41,247 bases of DNA from IMG/VR virus record IMGVR_UViG_3300046616_000470, positions 1-41,247 of that record; one strand, given 5' to 3'. Of this stretch, positions 20,942 through 29,108 are shown in pieces (within the stretch, counting starts at the first letter, position 1; each line of letters opens with the position of its first letter). The position numbers were made by a program, and so were the translations under genes. Origin of the DNA: a virus. The notes beneath the pieces are model-generated. The model made no database searches. It was not told where the DNA came from and was given only the letters and a program-made list of their open reading frames with translations.

Positions 20942-22425
20942 TGGCTCGTCAGTTTCCAACCTTGGGCCGCAGCGGTTTCCTGATCCCGTCGAACATCAAG
21001 GCCAGCTATGAAGGGGCTGCCGAAGGGCGCCGCTCTGCCAGTTGGGATGCGCCCGACGCCGGCTTCAACAGCATTGCCATTCCGGCGTTACGCAACCTGC
21101 GCTCACGCTCACGGGCGGCAGTGCGCAACGACCCCTATGCCTTCAACATCATCGACAAACGGGTCAGCAACCTGATCGGTACCGGCGTCACGCCGCGGCC
21201 GAAAACCCAGGACGATGACCTTCGACATCTGTTGCAGGAGCTCTGGGCCGACTGGACTGAAGAGTCCGATGCCGATGGCCTGACCGACTTCTACGGGCAG
21301 CAAGCACTGATCGCTCGGACGGTGGAAACGGCCGGCGAATGTTTTATCCGCCTGCGCCCGCGCAACCTCGACGAAGGGTTGGTGGTGCCGCTGCAACTTC
21401 AGGTGCTGGCGCCGGAATTTGTCCCGCACGACAAATTCGAGATCGCACGTAACGGCAACATCATTCGCGCCGGCATTGAGTTCAGTCCGGACAGTCGCCG
21501 GGTCGCGTATTGGATGTACCGCTCGCATCCCGGTGATGCCTCGTCGTTGAACAGTGGCTACAACCAACTGGTGCGCGTACCGGCCAGCCAGGTGTTGCAC
21601 ATTTTTGAGCCGGTCGAACCGGGTCAGTTGCGCGGTCTGCCGCGTTTATCGCCGGTGCTCAAACGCTTGCGGAGCTTGGACAACTACGACGATGCGGTGT
21701 TGTTCCGCCAAGAGGTGGCCAACCTGTTCGCCGGCTTCATCAAGAAGCCTTCACCGGATGACATCCAGACCCCGGTAGACCCGGTGACCGGTGCGCCGCT
21801 GAACCTCGCCTCGGATGGTTTCACGCCCATGGTGGCGTTGGAGCCCGGGACCATGCAGGAGTTGTTGCCAGGGGAGGAGGTCGAGTTTTCCACGCCGCCG
21901 GATGCCGGCAACAACTATCCCGACTTCATGCGCCAACAATTAATGGCAGCGGCGGCCGGCGCCGGGATGCCGTACGAAATCCTCACCGGCGACATGCGCG
22001 AAGTGAACGATCGAGCGCTGCGGGTGGTGCTCACTGAGTTCCGGCGTCGTCTGGAGCAGCTGCAATTTGGTGTGTATGTGCACCAATTGTGTCGCCCGGT
22101 GCGGGCCGCGTGGATGGACATGGCAGTGCTCAGCGGCGCCGTGTTGTTGCCGGACTACGCCCAGCGCCGCCGTGAGTACCTGCGCACACGCTGGGTACCA
22201 CAGGGCTGGGCTTATATCCATCCGGTTCAGGATGTTCAGTCGCGCACGATGGAAGTTAACGCGGGCTTTGCCTCGCGCAGCGAGATGGTCCTGCGCACCG
22301 GCTACGACGCCGAAACGGTGGACGAAGAAAACGCCGCCGATGCCGAGCGGGCTCGGGGTAAAGGTCTTAATTACAGCACGCTCGTCGAACTGCTTCAGGC
22401 GTTCGACGATAAGGAGCAAGCATGA
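20941..22425 (+). CDS. Portal protein, lambda family
   Basis: 494 residues. FNSIAIPALRNLRSRSRAAV, NDPYAFNIIDKRVSNLIGTG and the conserved FMRQQLMAAAAGAGMPYEIL with GDMREVNDRALRVVLTEFRR are typical of lambda gpB-like portals. It forms the dodecameric ring at the head vertex through which DNA is packaged. Start overlaps gpW; stop overlaps the protease start (ATGA). Confidence 0.95.
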   Translation: MARQFPTLGRSGFLIPSNIKASYEGAAEGRRSASWDAPDAGFNSIAIPALRNLRSRSRAAVRNDPYAFNIIDKRVSNLIGTGVTPRPKTQDDDLRHLLQELWADWTEESDADGLTDFYGQQALIARTVETAGECFIRLRPRNLDEGLVVPLQLQVLAPEFVPHDKFEIARNGNIIRAGIEFSPDSRRVAYWMYRSHPGDASSLNSGYNQLVRVPASQVLHIFEPVEPGQLRGLPRLSPVLKRLRSLDNYDDAVLFRQEVANLFAGFIKKPSPDDIQTPVDPVTGAPLNLASDGFTPMVALEPGTMQELLPGEEVEFSTPPDAGNNYPDFMRQQLMAAAAGAGMPYEILTGDMREVNDRALRVVLTEFRRRLEQLQFGVYVHQLCRPVRAAWMDMAVLSGAVLLPDYAQRRREYLRTRWVPQGWAYIHPVQDVQSRTMEVNAGFASRSEMVLRTGYDAETVDEENAADAERARGKGLNYSTLVELLQAFDDKEQA

Positions 22426-23567
22426 GTAAGAAAACGCCGCCGCGTATTTACAACAAGGCCGGCCAGCAAGTGCCGGTGCAGGATAAAAGTTGGTACGCCG
22501 TGCACGCCAGCGGCGAAGCCACCGAGCGTGTTATTGAAGTCTTTGTGTACGGCGAGATCGGCACCTGGGGCATTACCGCCAGTCAGTTTATGCAGGATCT
22601 GCGCGCCGTGGATGATGGGGTGTCGCCGGTGATCGCGGCGTTCAACAGCATCGGTGGCGACCTGTTCGACGGGTTGGCCATGCACAACACGTTGTCACGG
22701 CTGGGCGAGCGTTGCACGGCACGCATCGATGCCTTGGCCGCGAGCGCGGCCAGTGTCGCGGTGTGCGGTGCGCACAAGGTGGTGATCGCGTCGAATGCCA
22801 TGCTGATGATCCACAACCCATGGACCTATGCGGCCGGCGATGCCGACAGCTTTCGCAAGGTGGCCGATGTCCTCGACCAAACCATGGAGGCGATCATCGC
22901 GGCCTACAAGGCCAAGGCACCGGACATCGATGAGGCGGAGTTACGAGGTTTGGTGGCCGCCGAAACCTGGTTGACCGCCAGTGAGGCGGTGGCTCTGGGG
23001 CTGGCCGATGAGGTGGGCGATGGGGTACAGGTCAAAGCCTGTCTGGGGCAGGGCGGGGTAATGCAGCGTTACCAGCACACCCCAGCTGAATTGTTGGCCC
23101 AGCTCGATGAGGCGCCCGAGCCGGCTCCGGAGTTTGAGACGCCTGCACCCGCGCCCGTGGCCGACTCGGCCAAGCTCGCGTTGTTGATCACTCAGCGTTG
23201 TGCCGAGTCAGGGATCAGTAACCTTGTCGCGCCGCTGCTCAGCTCGACCCAGCTTGAAAGCGAAGCGATCGTCCAGGCGGGGCTGACTCGGGCCAAGGCG
23301 GTGCATGACCTGTGTGTCGCGGCACGATTGCCAGAACTCAGCGCCGAGTACGTGACAGCGGGACTGGACGCACCTGCGGTACGCGCGCGGCTGTTCGACA
23401 AGATCGTCAGCAGCGGCAACGGTTTCGAAATCGACAACAGCGTGCCGCTCAATGATGACCCAGCACCGAAGGTGCAGGCGAAACAACCGGATCCGCCCTC
23501 GATCTGGGCAGCCCGTCAGGCCGCCCATGCGGGGCAATCCAACAGTGCAAAAGGAGCACGAGCATGA
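22422..23567 (+). CDS. ClpP-like head maturation protease (gpC-type), possibly with scaffold domain
   Basis: 381 residues. Residues 35-200 have the ClpP/S49 fold: FVYGEIGTWGI, FNSIGGDLFDGLAMHN, the nucleophile segment DALAASAASVAVCG (Ser108 most likely) and His131 in MLMIHNPW. The C-terminal third is acidic and Ala/Pro-rich then helical, as in gpC, where this part acts as scaffold (Nu3-like) and may be made alone from an internal start. ATGA overlaps at both ends show tight coupling. Confidence 0.9.
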   Translation: MSKKTPPRIYNKAGQQVPVQDKSWYAVHASGEATERVIEVFVYGEIGTWGITASQFMQDLRAVDDGVSPVIAAFNSIGGDLFDGLAMHNTLSRLGERCTARIDALAASAASVAVCGAHKVVIASNAMLMIHNPWTYAAGDADSFRKVADVLDQTMEAIIAAYKAKAPDIDEAELRGLVAAETWLTASEAVALGLADEVGDGVQVKACLGQGGVMQRYQHTPAELLAQLDEAPEPAPEFETPAPAPVADSAKLALLITQRCAESGISNLVAPLLSSTQLESEAIVQAGLTRAKAVHDLCVAARLPELSAEYVTAGLDAPAVRARLFDKIVSSGNGFEIDNSVPLNDDPAPKVQAKQPDPPSIWAARQAAHAGQSNSAKGARA

Positions 23568-23908
23568 CCGTAAAGTACGAAACGCTACACGCTGGCGAGT
23601 TTCTGCTCTCCGAAGGGGCCGGGAAGATCTCTCGTGAATCCATTCTGGTGGCCGCTGGCCCCGCATTGAATGCCGGCCAGGTACTGGGGCTGGTCACCGC
23701 GACCAATGAGTTTGCGCCTTACGATCCCGCCGCCACCGACGGCTCCGAAGTGGCGGCCTGCATCCTCTACGGACCGCTGGGCGAGTCGACCGAGGAGCGT
23801 CGCGCCAGTGCCGTGGTGCGGCTGGCCGAGGTCAGCGAGGTGCATTTGACCGGTTTCGACGCTGACGCTGAAGCCGCCTTGGCGGCTCAATTTGTGATTG
23901 CCCGCTAA
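23564..23908 (+). CDS. Head decoration protein (gpD-like)
   Basis: 114 residues, similar to lambda gpD (110). HAGEFLLSEGAGKISRESI, AAGPALNAGQVLGLVT and the C-terminal EAALAAQFVIAR match the family. It trimerises on the expanded capsid and stabilises the head. Followed by a terminator-like hairpin at 23930. Confidence 0.92.
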   Translation: MTVKYETLHAGEFLLSEGAGKISRESILVAAGPALNAGQVLGLVTATNEFAPYDPAATDGSEVAACILYGPLGESTEERRASAVVRLAEVSEVHLTGFDADAEAALAAQFVIAR

Positions 23909-23929
23909 GTCAGCCCCCTTTTATCCCAA

Positions 23930-23950
23930 CCCCGCCCTGTGCGGGGTTTT
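23930..23950 (+). terminator. Hairpin between decoration and capsid genes
   Basis: CCCCGC-N5-GCGGGG then TTTT, followed closely by a TCTGGAG ribosome site and the capsid ATG. It may trim or attenuate late mRNA; one of a series of similar hairpin-RBS junctions. Confidence 0.75.
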
Positions 23951-23971
23951 GCTTTTCTGGAGAGTCCCTTC

Positions 23972-24967
23972 ATGGCCGACATTGGCATTTTTACCGACGA
24001 TGTTTTTTCCGTGTCTTCGCTGACCGCAGCGATCAATGAGCAGGAATACCTGCCGGGGCGCATCAGCAGCCTGGGCCTGTTTCGCGAGGAAGGCATCAGC
24101 ACCCTGACCGTGCAGATCGAAAAGGACGGCAACACCCTGGCCTTGGTGCCGGCAGGTGAGCGCGGTACCTCGGGTCTGGTCGTGGGTGCAAGCAAGCGTC
24201 AGATGATCCCATTCAATACCGTGCACCTGCCGCAGCGTTTCACCATCAAGGCCGACGAGATTCAGGGCATTCGCGCCTTTGGTACGACCACCGAGTTGCA
24301 GGCCGTGCAGGGCGTAGTGAACACGCGCCTGAGCAAGGCCAAGCGTCAGCTCGACGCCACCCATGAATTTCAACGCATGGGCGCGCTGAACGGCCTGGTG
24401 CTGGACGCGGATGGCTCGACGGTCCTGCTGAACATCTATCAGGCGTTCGGTGTGGAGCAACAAAGTTTGTCCATGGGCCTGAACGACTCGGCTACCAAGG
24501 TTCGGGTCAAGTGCGCCGAAGCGCTGGACATGCAGGACGATGAACTGGGCAGCGTCACCAGCTCGGGCGCGCGGGCCTTCTGTGGCAAGAATTTCTGGAA
24601 CAAGCTGGTCACGCACAAATCGGTTGAGGAAACCTACCTCAATACGATCCAGGCAGCCGAGTTGCGTGGTGATGCGCGGGACAGCTTCGAGCTCGGTGGC
24701 ATCGTCTGGGAGCGCTACCGCGGGCGCATCGCTGGCGTGTCGTTTATTCATGACGATACAGCCCTGTTGATTCCCGAAGGCGTGCCGGAGCTGTACATCT
24801 CCTGTTTTGCTCCGGCGGACTACATGGAAACGGCCAACACCCAAGGCCTGCCGTATTACAGCAAGCTGGAACCACTGCCGTTCAACAAGGGCATGGCCGG
24901 TGAAGCCCAATCCAACCCCTTGCACCTGTGCACGCGGCCACGGGCACAGATCCTGCTGACGCTCTGA
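23972..24967 (+). CDS. Major capsid protein, lambda gpE family
   Basis: 331 residues (lambda gpE 341). FTDDVFSVSSLTAAINEQEY, PGRISSLGLFREEGISTLTV, the KRQMIPFNTVHLPQ segment and the C-terminal PYYSKLEPLPFNKGMAGEAQ with HLCTRPRAQILLTL are diagnostic. ATG 23972 has a GGAG site; the open frame to 23939 covers the hairpin and is not coding. It forms the HK97-fold shell. Confidence 0.95.
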   Translation: MADIGIFTDDVFSVSSLTAAINEQEYLPGRISSLGLFREEGISTLTVQIEKDGNTLALVPAGERGTSGLVVGASKRQMIPFNTVHLPQRFTIKADEIQGIRAFGTTTELQAVQGVVNTRLSKAKRQLDATHEFQRMGALNGLVLDADGSTVLLNIYQAFGVEQQSLSMGLNDSATKVRVKCAEALDMQDDELGSVTSSGARAFCGKNFWNKLVTHKSVEETYLNTIQAAELRGDARDSFELGGIVWERYRGRIAGVSFIHDDTALLIPEGVPELYISCFAPADYMETANTQGLPYYSKLEPLPFNKGMAGEAQSNPLHLCTRPRAQILLTL

Positions 24968-24969
24968 CC

Positions 24970-25284
24970 ATGGCCTTTCGAGACCTGGTCGCTGAGATTG
25001 ACGGCGTGGTGTTCGACACTCTGGCCGATGTTGGCTTCATTGAAGGTCGGCGCGTGCTGGGCATGTTCTCGGCGCCTTGGTTGCAACCCAAGGTCGGCCG
25101 CTTGAACACCGGTCTACGCGAGCCGTGCTTTCATATTCGCGTGGCCGATGCCGGGGGCGTAGAAAAAGCGCAGACAGTGCTCATCGACTTACCTGTCCTG
25201 GACGGTGGTGGCGAGTACACCCTGACTCACCTGGAACCGGCGGGTGATGGTCTGGTGGCCTTGTCGTTGAGGTTAAAAGCATGA
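24970..25284 (+). CDS. Head-tail joining protein (gpFII-like)
   Basis: 104 residues from ATG 24970, two bases after the capsid stop. VFDTLADVGFIEGRRVLGMF and LDLPVLDGG-like IDLPVLDGGGEYTLTHLEPA are beta-rich, consistent with gpFII-type connectors that bind gpW and the tail tube. The position after the capsid gene matches lambda order. Similarity is modest, so the call partly rests on synteny. Confidence 0.6.
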   Translation: MAFRDLVAEIDGVVFDTLADVGFIEGRRVLGMFSAPWLQPKVGRLNTGLREPCFHIRVADAGGVEKAQTVLIDLPVLDGGGEYTLTHLEPAGDGLVALSLRLKA

Positions 25285-25916
25285 GCGCCGTGCCGGTTTC
25301 TCTGCAGTTTTCTGCAGACGATATGCAGGCTTTTAAACAGCTGGCCAAGGTGATGCCCAAGGCCGCTGCTGCGGCTCAACGGCGAGCGATCAACAAAACG
25401 TTGGGTTGGCTGGCCACGCACATGGCGCGGGATGTCAGCAAACAGGAACGGATTGCCGTTCGGGCAGTGCGTCAGCGCTTACGTAGTTATCCCATCAAAG
25501 GCCAGGGCCAGTTAGGCAAACTCTGGTTCGGCACCAACCCAATGGAGGCCAGCCGGGTAGGGAATCCCCGTCAGGGCAAGGCAGGTGTTTCGGTGGCGGG
25601 ACGGCGTTACCAGGGCGCCTTTTACAAGCGTGTGTATGGCAACAAGGCGGATATCTGGATTCGTACCTCCAGCAAACATTTCAACCCGGATGATTATCCC
25701 GGCAGCAGCGCGTCCGCGGGTGGAGGCACAAGTTCGGGCTGGATCGCGGAAAACGACAACCGCTTTCCGCTGGCCAAGGGCAAGGTCTCGCTCGAAGACG
25801 TTGAAGGTCCGTTTTACACCTGGGCCAACAAGTCCGACGAGCGTCTATTGGTCGTGTTCAAACAAGAGATGAACTTTGAACTACACAAATACCTGAAGGG
25901 GAGCGCCCGTGTCTGA
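25281..25916 (+). CDS. gpZ-like minor tail/connector protein
   Basis: 211 residues. AAAAAQRRAINKTLGWLATH, SKQERIAVRAVRQRL, then AGVSVAGRRYQGAFYKRVYG and PFYTWANKSDERLLVVFKQE follow the gpZ pattern (helical, basic N-terminus; beta C-terminus). Starts inside the preceding stop (ATGA). Last gene of lambda-type ancestry; P2-type tail genes begin right after it. Confidence 0.75.
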   Translation: MSAVPVSLQFSADDMQAFKQLAKVMPKAAAAAQRRAINKTLGWLATHMARDVSKQERIAVRAVRQRLRSYPIKGQGQLGKLWFGTNPMEASRVGNPRQGKAGVSVAGRRYQGAFYKRVYGNKADIWIRTSSKHFNPDDYPGSSASAGGGTSSGWIAENDNRFPLAKGKVSLEDVEGPFYTWANKSDERLLVVFKQEMNFELHKYLKGSARV

Positions 25917-26472
25917 TCCTGCCTTTTCGCTGGATGCGTTGTACGCCGCCATCGAGGACCACATCCGCCAGGCACTGCCCTCGGTGCGGTTTGTGGCGAC
26001 CTGTCCGGACATTCAGGACCGGATAGCGTTGCCGGCGGTATTTCTCGAGCCGGTTGAGTTTGAGCCCGGGCCCGACATCGGCACCGGTGAAACCGTGCTG
26101 ATCCAGCGCTTTGAAGCGCGGGTCATTGTCGCGCCCGAGTTGGCCCGTCATCAGCAACTCGGCGCCCAGTTGGCCGCACAACTTGCCATTCTGTTGCGGG
26201 CACAAACCTGGGGGCTGGATAACGTCGAACAGGCGCAGTTCGTCGCCTCGCGTCAGGACTGGACCAAACCCGAACTGGATGGCTACACCGTGTGGACGGT
26301 GGAATGGACCCAGCAGATCTACCTCGGCGAGGTTGAGTGGCTGTGGCCTGTGGAGCCCCCGGGCACGCTGTACCTGAATGTCGATGGCTGCACCGGTGCC
26401 GGCAATGAAGATCATTACTTTCAGCCGGAGGATCTGGCATGGGATACGCAAGCGCCGAACACGACCGGATGA
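25909..26472 (+). CDS. Phage protein at the head/tail module junction, tail-completion-like
   Basis: 187 residues with a GTG start that overlaps the gpZ-like stop by eight bases. LDALYAAIEDHIRQALPSVR, LPAVFLEPVEFEPGPD, then ARVIVAPELARHQQLGAQLA and YTVWTVEWTQQIYLGEVEWL form an alpha-beta layout like tail-terminator/completion proteins (gpU/gp37 type). It sits exactly where the lambda head block meets the P2 tail block, a good place for an adaptor. Family not certain. Confidence 0.55.
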   Translation: MSDPAFSLDALYAAIEDHIRQALPSVRFVATCPDIQDRIALPAVFLEPVEFEPGPDIGTGETVLIQRFEARVIVAPELARHQQLGAQLAAQLAILLRAQTWGLDNVEQAQFVASRQDWTKPELDGYTVWTVEWTQQIYLGEVEWLWPVEPPGTLYLNVDGCTGAGNEDHYFQPEDLAWDTQAPNTTG

Positions 26473-26999
26473 TTGCCGCGATGCTGATGCCCTGCGTGGT
26501 GGTCGGCGTCGATCTAAGTGCCGGCCGGGTGCGGGTCAAGGCCGGTACCTGGGTCAGTGCCTGGGTGCGCTGGCATAGCCTGGCCGCCGGCAAGGCACGT
26601 CATTGGCGTGTGCCGAGCACGGGGGAGCAGGGCGTGCTGTTCAGCCCCAGCGGTGATCCGGCCATGGGCACCTTTATCCCGGGGCTATATGGCAACGCCG
26701 GGGCGGCGCCGGACAACCGCGATCACGTCGAGGCCTGGTACTTCGACGATGGCGGATCGCTGGTCTACGACTGGAGCGCCGGCAGCTACAGCATCGCGTT
26801 ACCCGACGGCAGCTGCGCGACCATCACGGTCGGTGGCTCGCAGTTTGACGTGACGCCGGAGCAAATCCGGGTGACTGCCAGCCAGATCACGCTGGTGGGT
26901 GAGGTGAGCATCGACGGTGCGTTGAGTGTGTCCGGCGACATCACCGGCGCCGGCACGATCATGGATGCCGGGGGCAACAGCAGCAACCACTCGCATTGA
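26439..26999 (+). CDS. Baseplate spike protein gpV
   Basis: 186 residues from ATG 26439 (GGAGG site), overlapping the upstream gene by 34 bp. The N-terminal OB-fold part (CVVVGVDLSAGRVRVKAGTW ... WRVPSTGEQGVLFSPSGDPA, MGTFIPGLYGNAGAAPDN) leads to a beta-helical spike (ITVGGSQFDVTPEQIRVTAS, ITLVGEVSIDGALSVSGDI). The tail ends in SSNHSH, an HxH motif that binds the iron at the tip in P2 gpV-type spikes. It punctures the outer membrane. Confidence 0.92.
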   Translation: MGYASAEHDRMIAAMLMPCVVVGVDLSAGRVRVKAGTWVSAWVRWHSLAAGKARHWRVPSTGEQGVLFSPSGDPAMGTFIPGLYGNAGAAPDNRDHVEAWYFDDGGSLVYDWSAGSYSIALPDGSCATITVGGSQFDVTPEQIRVTASQITLVGEVSIDGALSVSGDITGAGTIMDAGGNSSNHSH

Positions 27000-27016
27000 G
27001 TGAAACATTCACCTTC

Positions 27017-27040
27017 AACCCGCCGCGTGCGGGTTTTTTT
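27017..27040 (+). terminator. Hairpin after gpV
   Basis: AACCCGC-N5-GCGGGTT followed by seven T, 19 bp before the next ATG and its CTGGAG site. Strong intrinsic terminator shape inside the late operon. Confidence 0.8.
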
Positions 27041-27058
27041 ATACCTGGAGTAAATCCC

Positions 27059-27280
27059 ATGACAAGCAAAACCAAGGAAGTCCCGGCTTCCAGTGAGGCG
27101 CCCGCGCCGGCCACGCTGAGCATCTTTCGCGACACGCTATACACCTCGCGGGTGCTGATCCTGCTGGACGCCGAGCGCACCTTGAAAGTGGATAAGGGCC
27201 AGGTCGCGGTGGCCTCGGATGACACGGTGGCGATCGAGTATTTGCATGGTCGCAAGGATTTTGTCGCGGTCGAGGGCTGA
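27059..27280 (+). CDS. Small protein between gpV and gpW of the baseplate module
   Basis: 73 residues from ATG 27059 (CTGGAG site). Lys/Pro-rich start (SKTKEVPASSEAPAPA), then FRDTLYTSRVLILLDAERTL and VAIEYLHGRKDFVAVEG, mostly beta. It occurs in the place P2 has no gene; likely a minor baseplate or assembly protein. No family assigned. Confidence 0.6.
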   Translation: MTSKTKEVPASSEAPAPATLSIFRDTLYTSRVLILLDAERTLKVDKGQVAVASDDTVAIEYLHGRKDFVAVEG

Positions 27281-27284
27281 TCCA

Positions 27285-27620
27285 ATGATCGGGATGATCG
27301 GACTGGACCGCCGCACCGGTCAGCTGATTTCCGGCCTTGATCACCTGCGTCAGTCCATCGAGGACATTTTGTCGACGCCGCTGGGCAGCCGACGCATGCG
27401 CCCGGAGTACGGCAGCAAGCTGCGGCGCTTTGTCGACCTGCCGGTGAATGACGGCTGGAAAAGTGCCGTGCAGGCGGAAGTGGCCAGCACGCTAGGGCGT
27501 TGGGAGCCTCGCCTGAAACTGGGCCGGGTGCGCGCCGTGGCCATTCTCGACGGTCGTATCACCTTTGAGCTGACCGGGCAGTACCTGGGCAGCGACGTGA
27601 CTTTGGAGGTGTCCGCATGA
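27285..27620 (+). CDS. Baseplate wedge protein gpW (gp25-like)
   Basis: 111 residues. GLDRRTGQLISGLDHLRQSI, EDILSTPLGSRRMRPEYGSK and the GLxxRRMxPxYG-type core match the GPW/gp25 family, a lysozyme-like baseplate wedge component that initiates sheath assembly. ATG 27285; stop overlaps gpJ (ATGA). Confidence 0.92.
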   Translation: MIGMIGLDRRTGQLISGLDHLRQSIEDILSTPLGSRRMRPEYGSKLRRFVDLPVNDGWKSAVQAEVASTLGRWEPRLKLGRVRAVAILDGRITFELTGQYLGSDVTLEVSA

Positions 27621-28495
27621 CCATGGAACTGGCGGCACTGCCGCCGCCGCAAGTGCTGGAGGACCTCGACTTTGAAGCGGTCTACCAAGAGAAGCTGGAA
27701 GCCTTCCGTCTGAGCATGGGCGACAACTGGAGCGCGGAGCTGGAAAGCGACCCGGTGCTCAAGCTGATCGAACAGGCCGCTTATGGCGCCTTGCAGAACC
27801 GGGCGCGGGTCAACGACGCGGGCAAGGCCTTGCTGTTGGCCCATGCTGAGCGGGCCGACCTCGATCACCTGGCCGCCAACGTCAACCTGCAACGCCTGGT
27901 GATTCAGGCGGGAGATCCGAGCACGGTGCCGCCGACGCCGCAGGTGCTTGAGGAAGACGATGCCCTGCGCGAGCGGGTTCAGCTGTCGTATGAGGGCCTG
28001 ACCACGGCGGGGCCGCGTAACAGCTACATCCTGCATGCGCGAAATGCCTCGGGCCTGGTGGCCGATGCCACGGCGGAAAGCCCGTCACCGGCCGTGGTGG
28101 TGGTCACCGTGCTGAGCCTGGAAGGCAGCGGCGCCGCCTCGCCGGAATTGCTGGAACAGGTCCGGCTGCACCTGAATGACGAAGACGTGCGGCCGGTGGC
28201 CGATCGGCTCACGGTGCAGAGCGCTGTGGTCATCGACTACCGCATTGAAGCGGTGCTGTACCCGCAGGCACCCGGCCCCGAAAACGAAGCCTACCTGGCC
28301 GAAAGCCAGAAACGCCTGAGCGAGTGGATCAACCCGCGCCGCCGCCTGGGACTGGAAGTGGCGCGCTCGGGGATCGATGCGCAATTGCACGTTCCCGGCA
28401 TCGCCCGTGTCGAGCTGCTGGGCTGGACTGACATCAAACCGAGCAAGGCCGAGGCTGCGTATTGCACGGGCTACAGCGTGATCCTGGGGGCCTGA
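27617..28495 (+). CDS. Baseplate assembly protein gpJ
   Basis: 292 residues. VYQEKLEAFRLSMGDNW, VLKLIEQAAYGALQNRARVN, LLLAHAERADLDHLAANVNL and AGPRNSYILHARNASGLV match gpJ (T4 gp6-like). It forms the wedge ring that clamps the sheath and tube. Lies between gpW and gpI as in P2. Confidence 0.93.
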   Translation: MTMELAALPPPQVLEDLDFEAVYQEKLEAFRLSMGDNWSAELESDPVLKLIEQAAYGALQNRARVNDAGKALLLAHAERADLDHLAANVNLQRLVIQAGDPSTVPPTPQVLEEDDALRERVQLSYEGLTTAGPRNSYILHARNASGLVADATAESPSPAVVVVTVLSLEGSGAASPELLEQVRLHLNDEDVRPVADRLTVQSAVVIDYRIEAVLYPQAPGPENEAYLAESQKRLSEWINPRRRLGLEVARSGIDAQLHVPGIARVELLGWTDIKPSKAEAAYCTGYSVILGA

Positions 28496-28496
28496 C

Positions 28497-29108
28497 ATGA
28501 GTACTCAGCTGCCGCTCAACAGCACGCCGCTGGAGCTGGCTGTGGAAGCGGCCAACTACGAAAACACACTGATTCCGCTGCGCAGTTTGTACAACGCCGA
28601 TACCTGCCCTGAACACCTGTTGCCGTATCTGGCGTCGGCCTGGTCGGTGGACCGCTGGAACAACAACTGGACCCAGGAAGCCAAGCGCACGGCGATCCGT
28701 TCGGCGTACGACGTGCATGCGCGCAAAGGCACCATCGGGTCGTTGCGGCGGGTGGTCGAGCCCTTGGGCTACCTGATCGATGTCGTGGAATGGTTCGACA
28801 CCGTGCCGGAAGGCGTGCCCGGTACGTTCGCTCTGGAGGTTGGGCTGAATGACGCCGGCATCACCGAGGAACTGTACGAGGAACTGGCGTGGTTGATCGA
28901 CGACGCCCGTCCGGTCAGCCGGCACATGACCAATCTGGCGCTCAGCCTGCAGACCGAGGGGGTGTTGGGCATTGCCGTGTGCGTGCAAGAGGGCGAAGAG
29001 ATCGACGTGTACCCGCCGGCCCCGAAAGACATCGACGTGACCGGCACTTTTGGCCCGGCGCTCTGCGTCGATGAAACCGATACTTTGGACGTTTATCCCT
29101 ATGATTGA
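28497..29108 (+). CDS. Baseplate/tail protein gpI
   Basis: 203 residues. RSLYNADTCPEHLLPYLASA, WSVDRWNNNWTQEAKRTAIR and HARKGTIGSLRRVVEPLGYL are diagnostic for gpI (T4 gp53-region wedge). The C-terminus carries an acidic near-repeat (EGEEIDVYPPAPKDIDVTG, then DETDTLDVYPYD). Overlaps the fibre gene by eight bases. Confidence 0.92.
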   Translation: MSTQLPLNSTPLELAVEAANYENTLIPLRSLYNADTCPEHLLPYLASAWSVDRWNNNWTQEAKRTAIRSAYDVHARKGTIGSLRRVVEPLGYLIDVVEWFDTVPEGVPGTFALEVGLNDAGITEELYEELAWLIDDARPVSRHMTNLALSLQTEGVLGIAVCVQEGEEIDVYPPAPKDIDVTGTFGPALCVDETDTLDVYPYD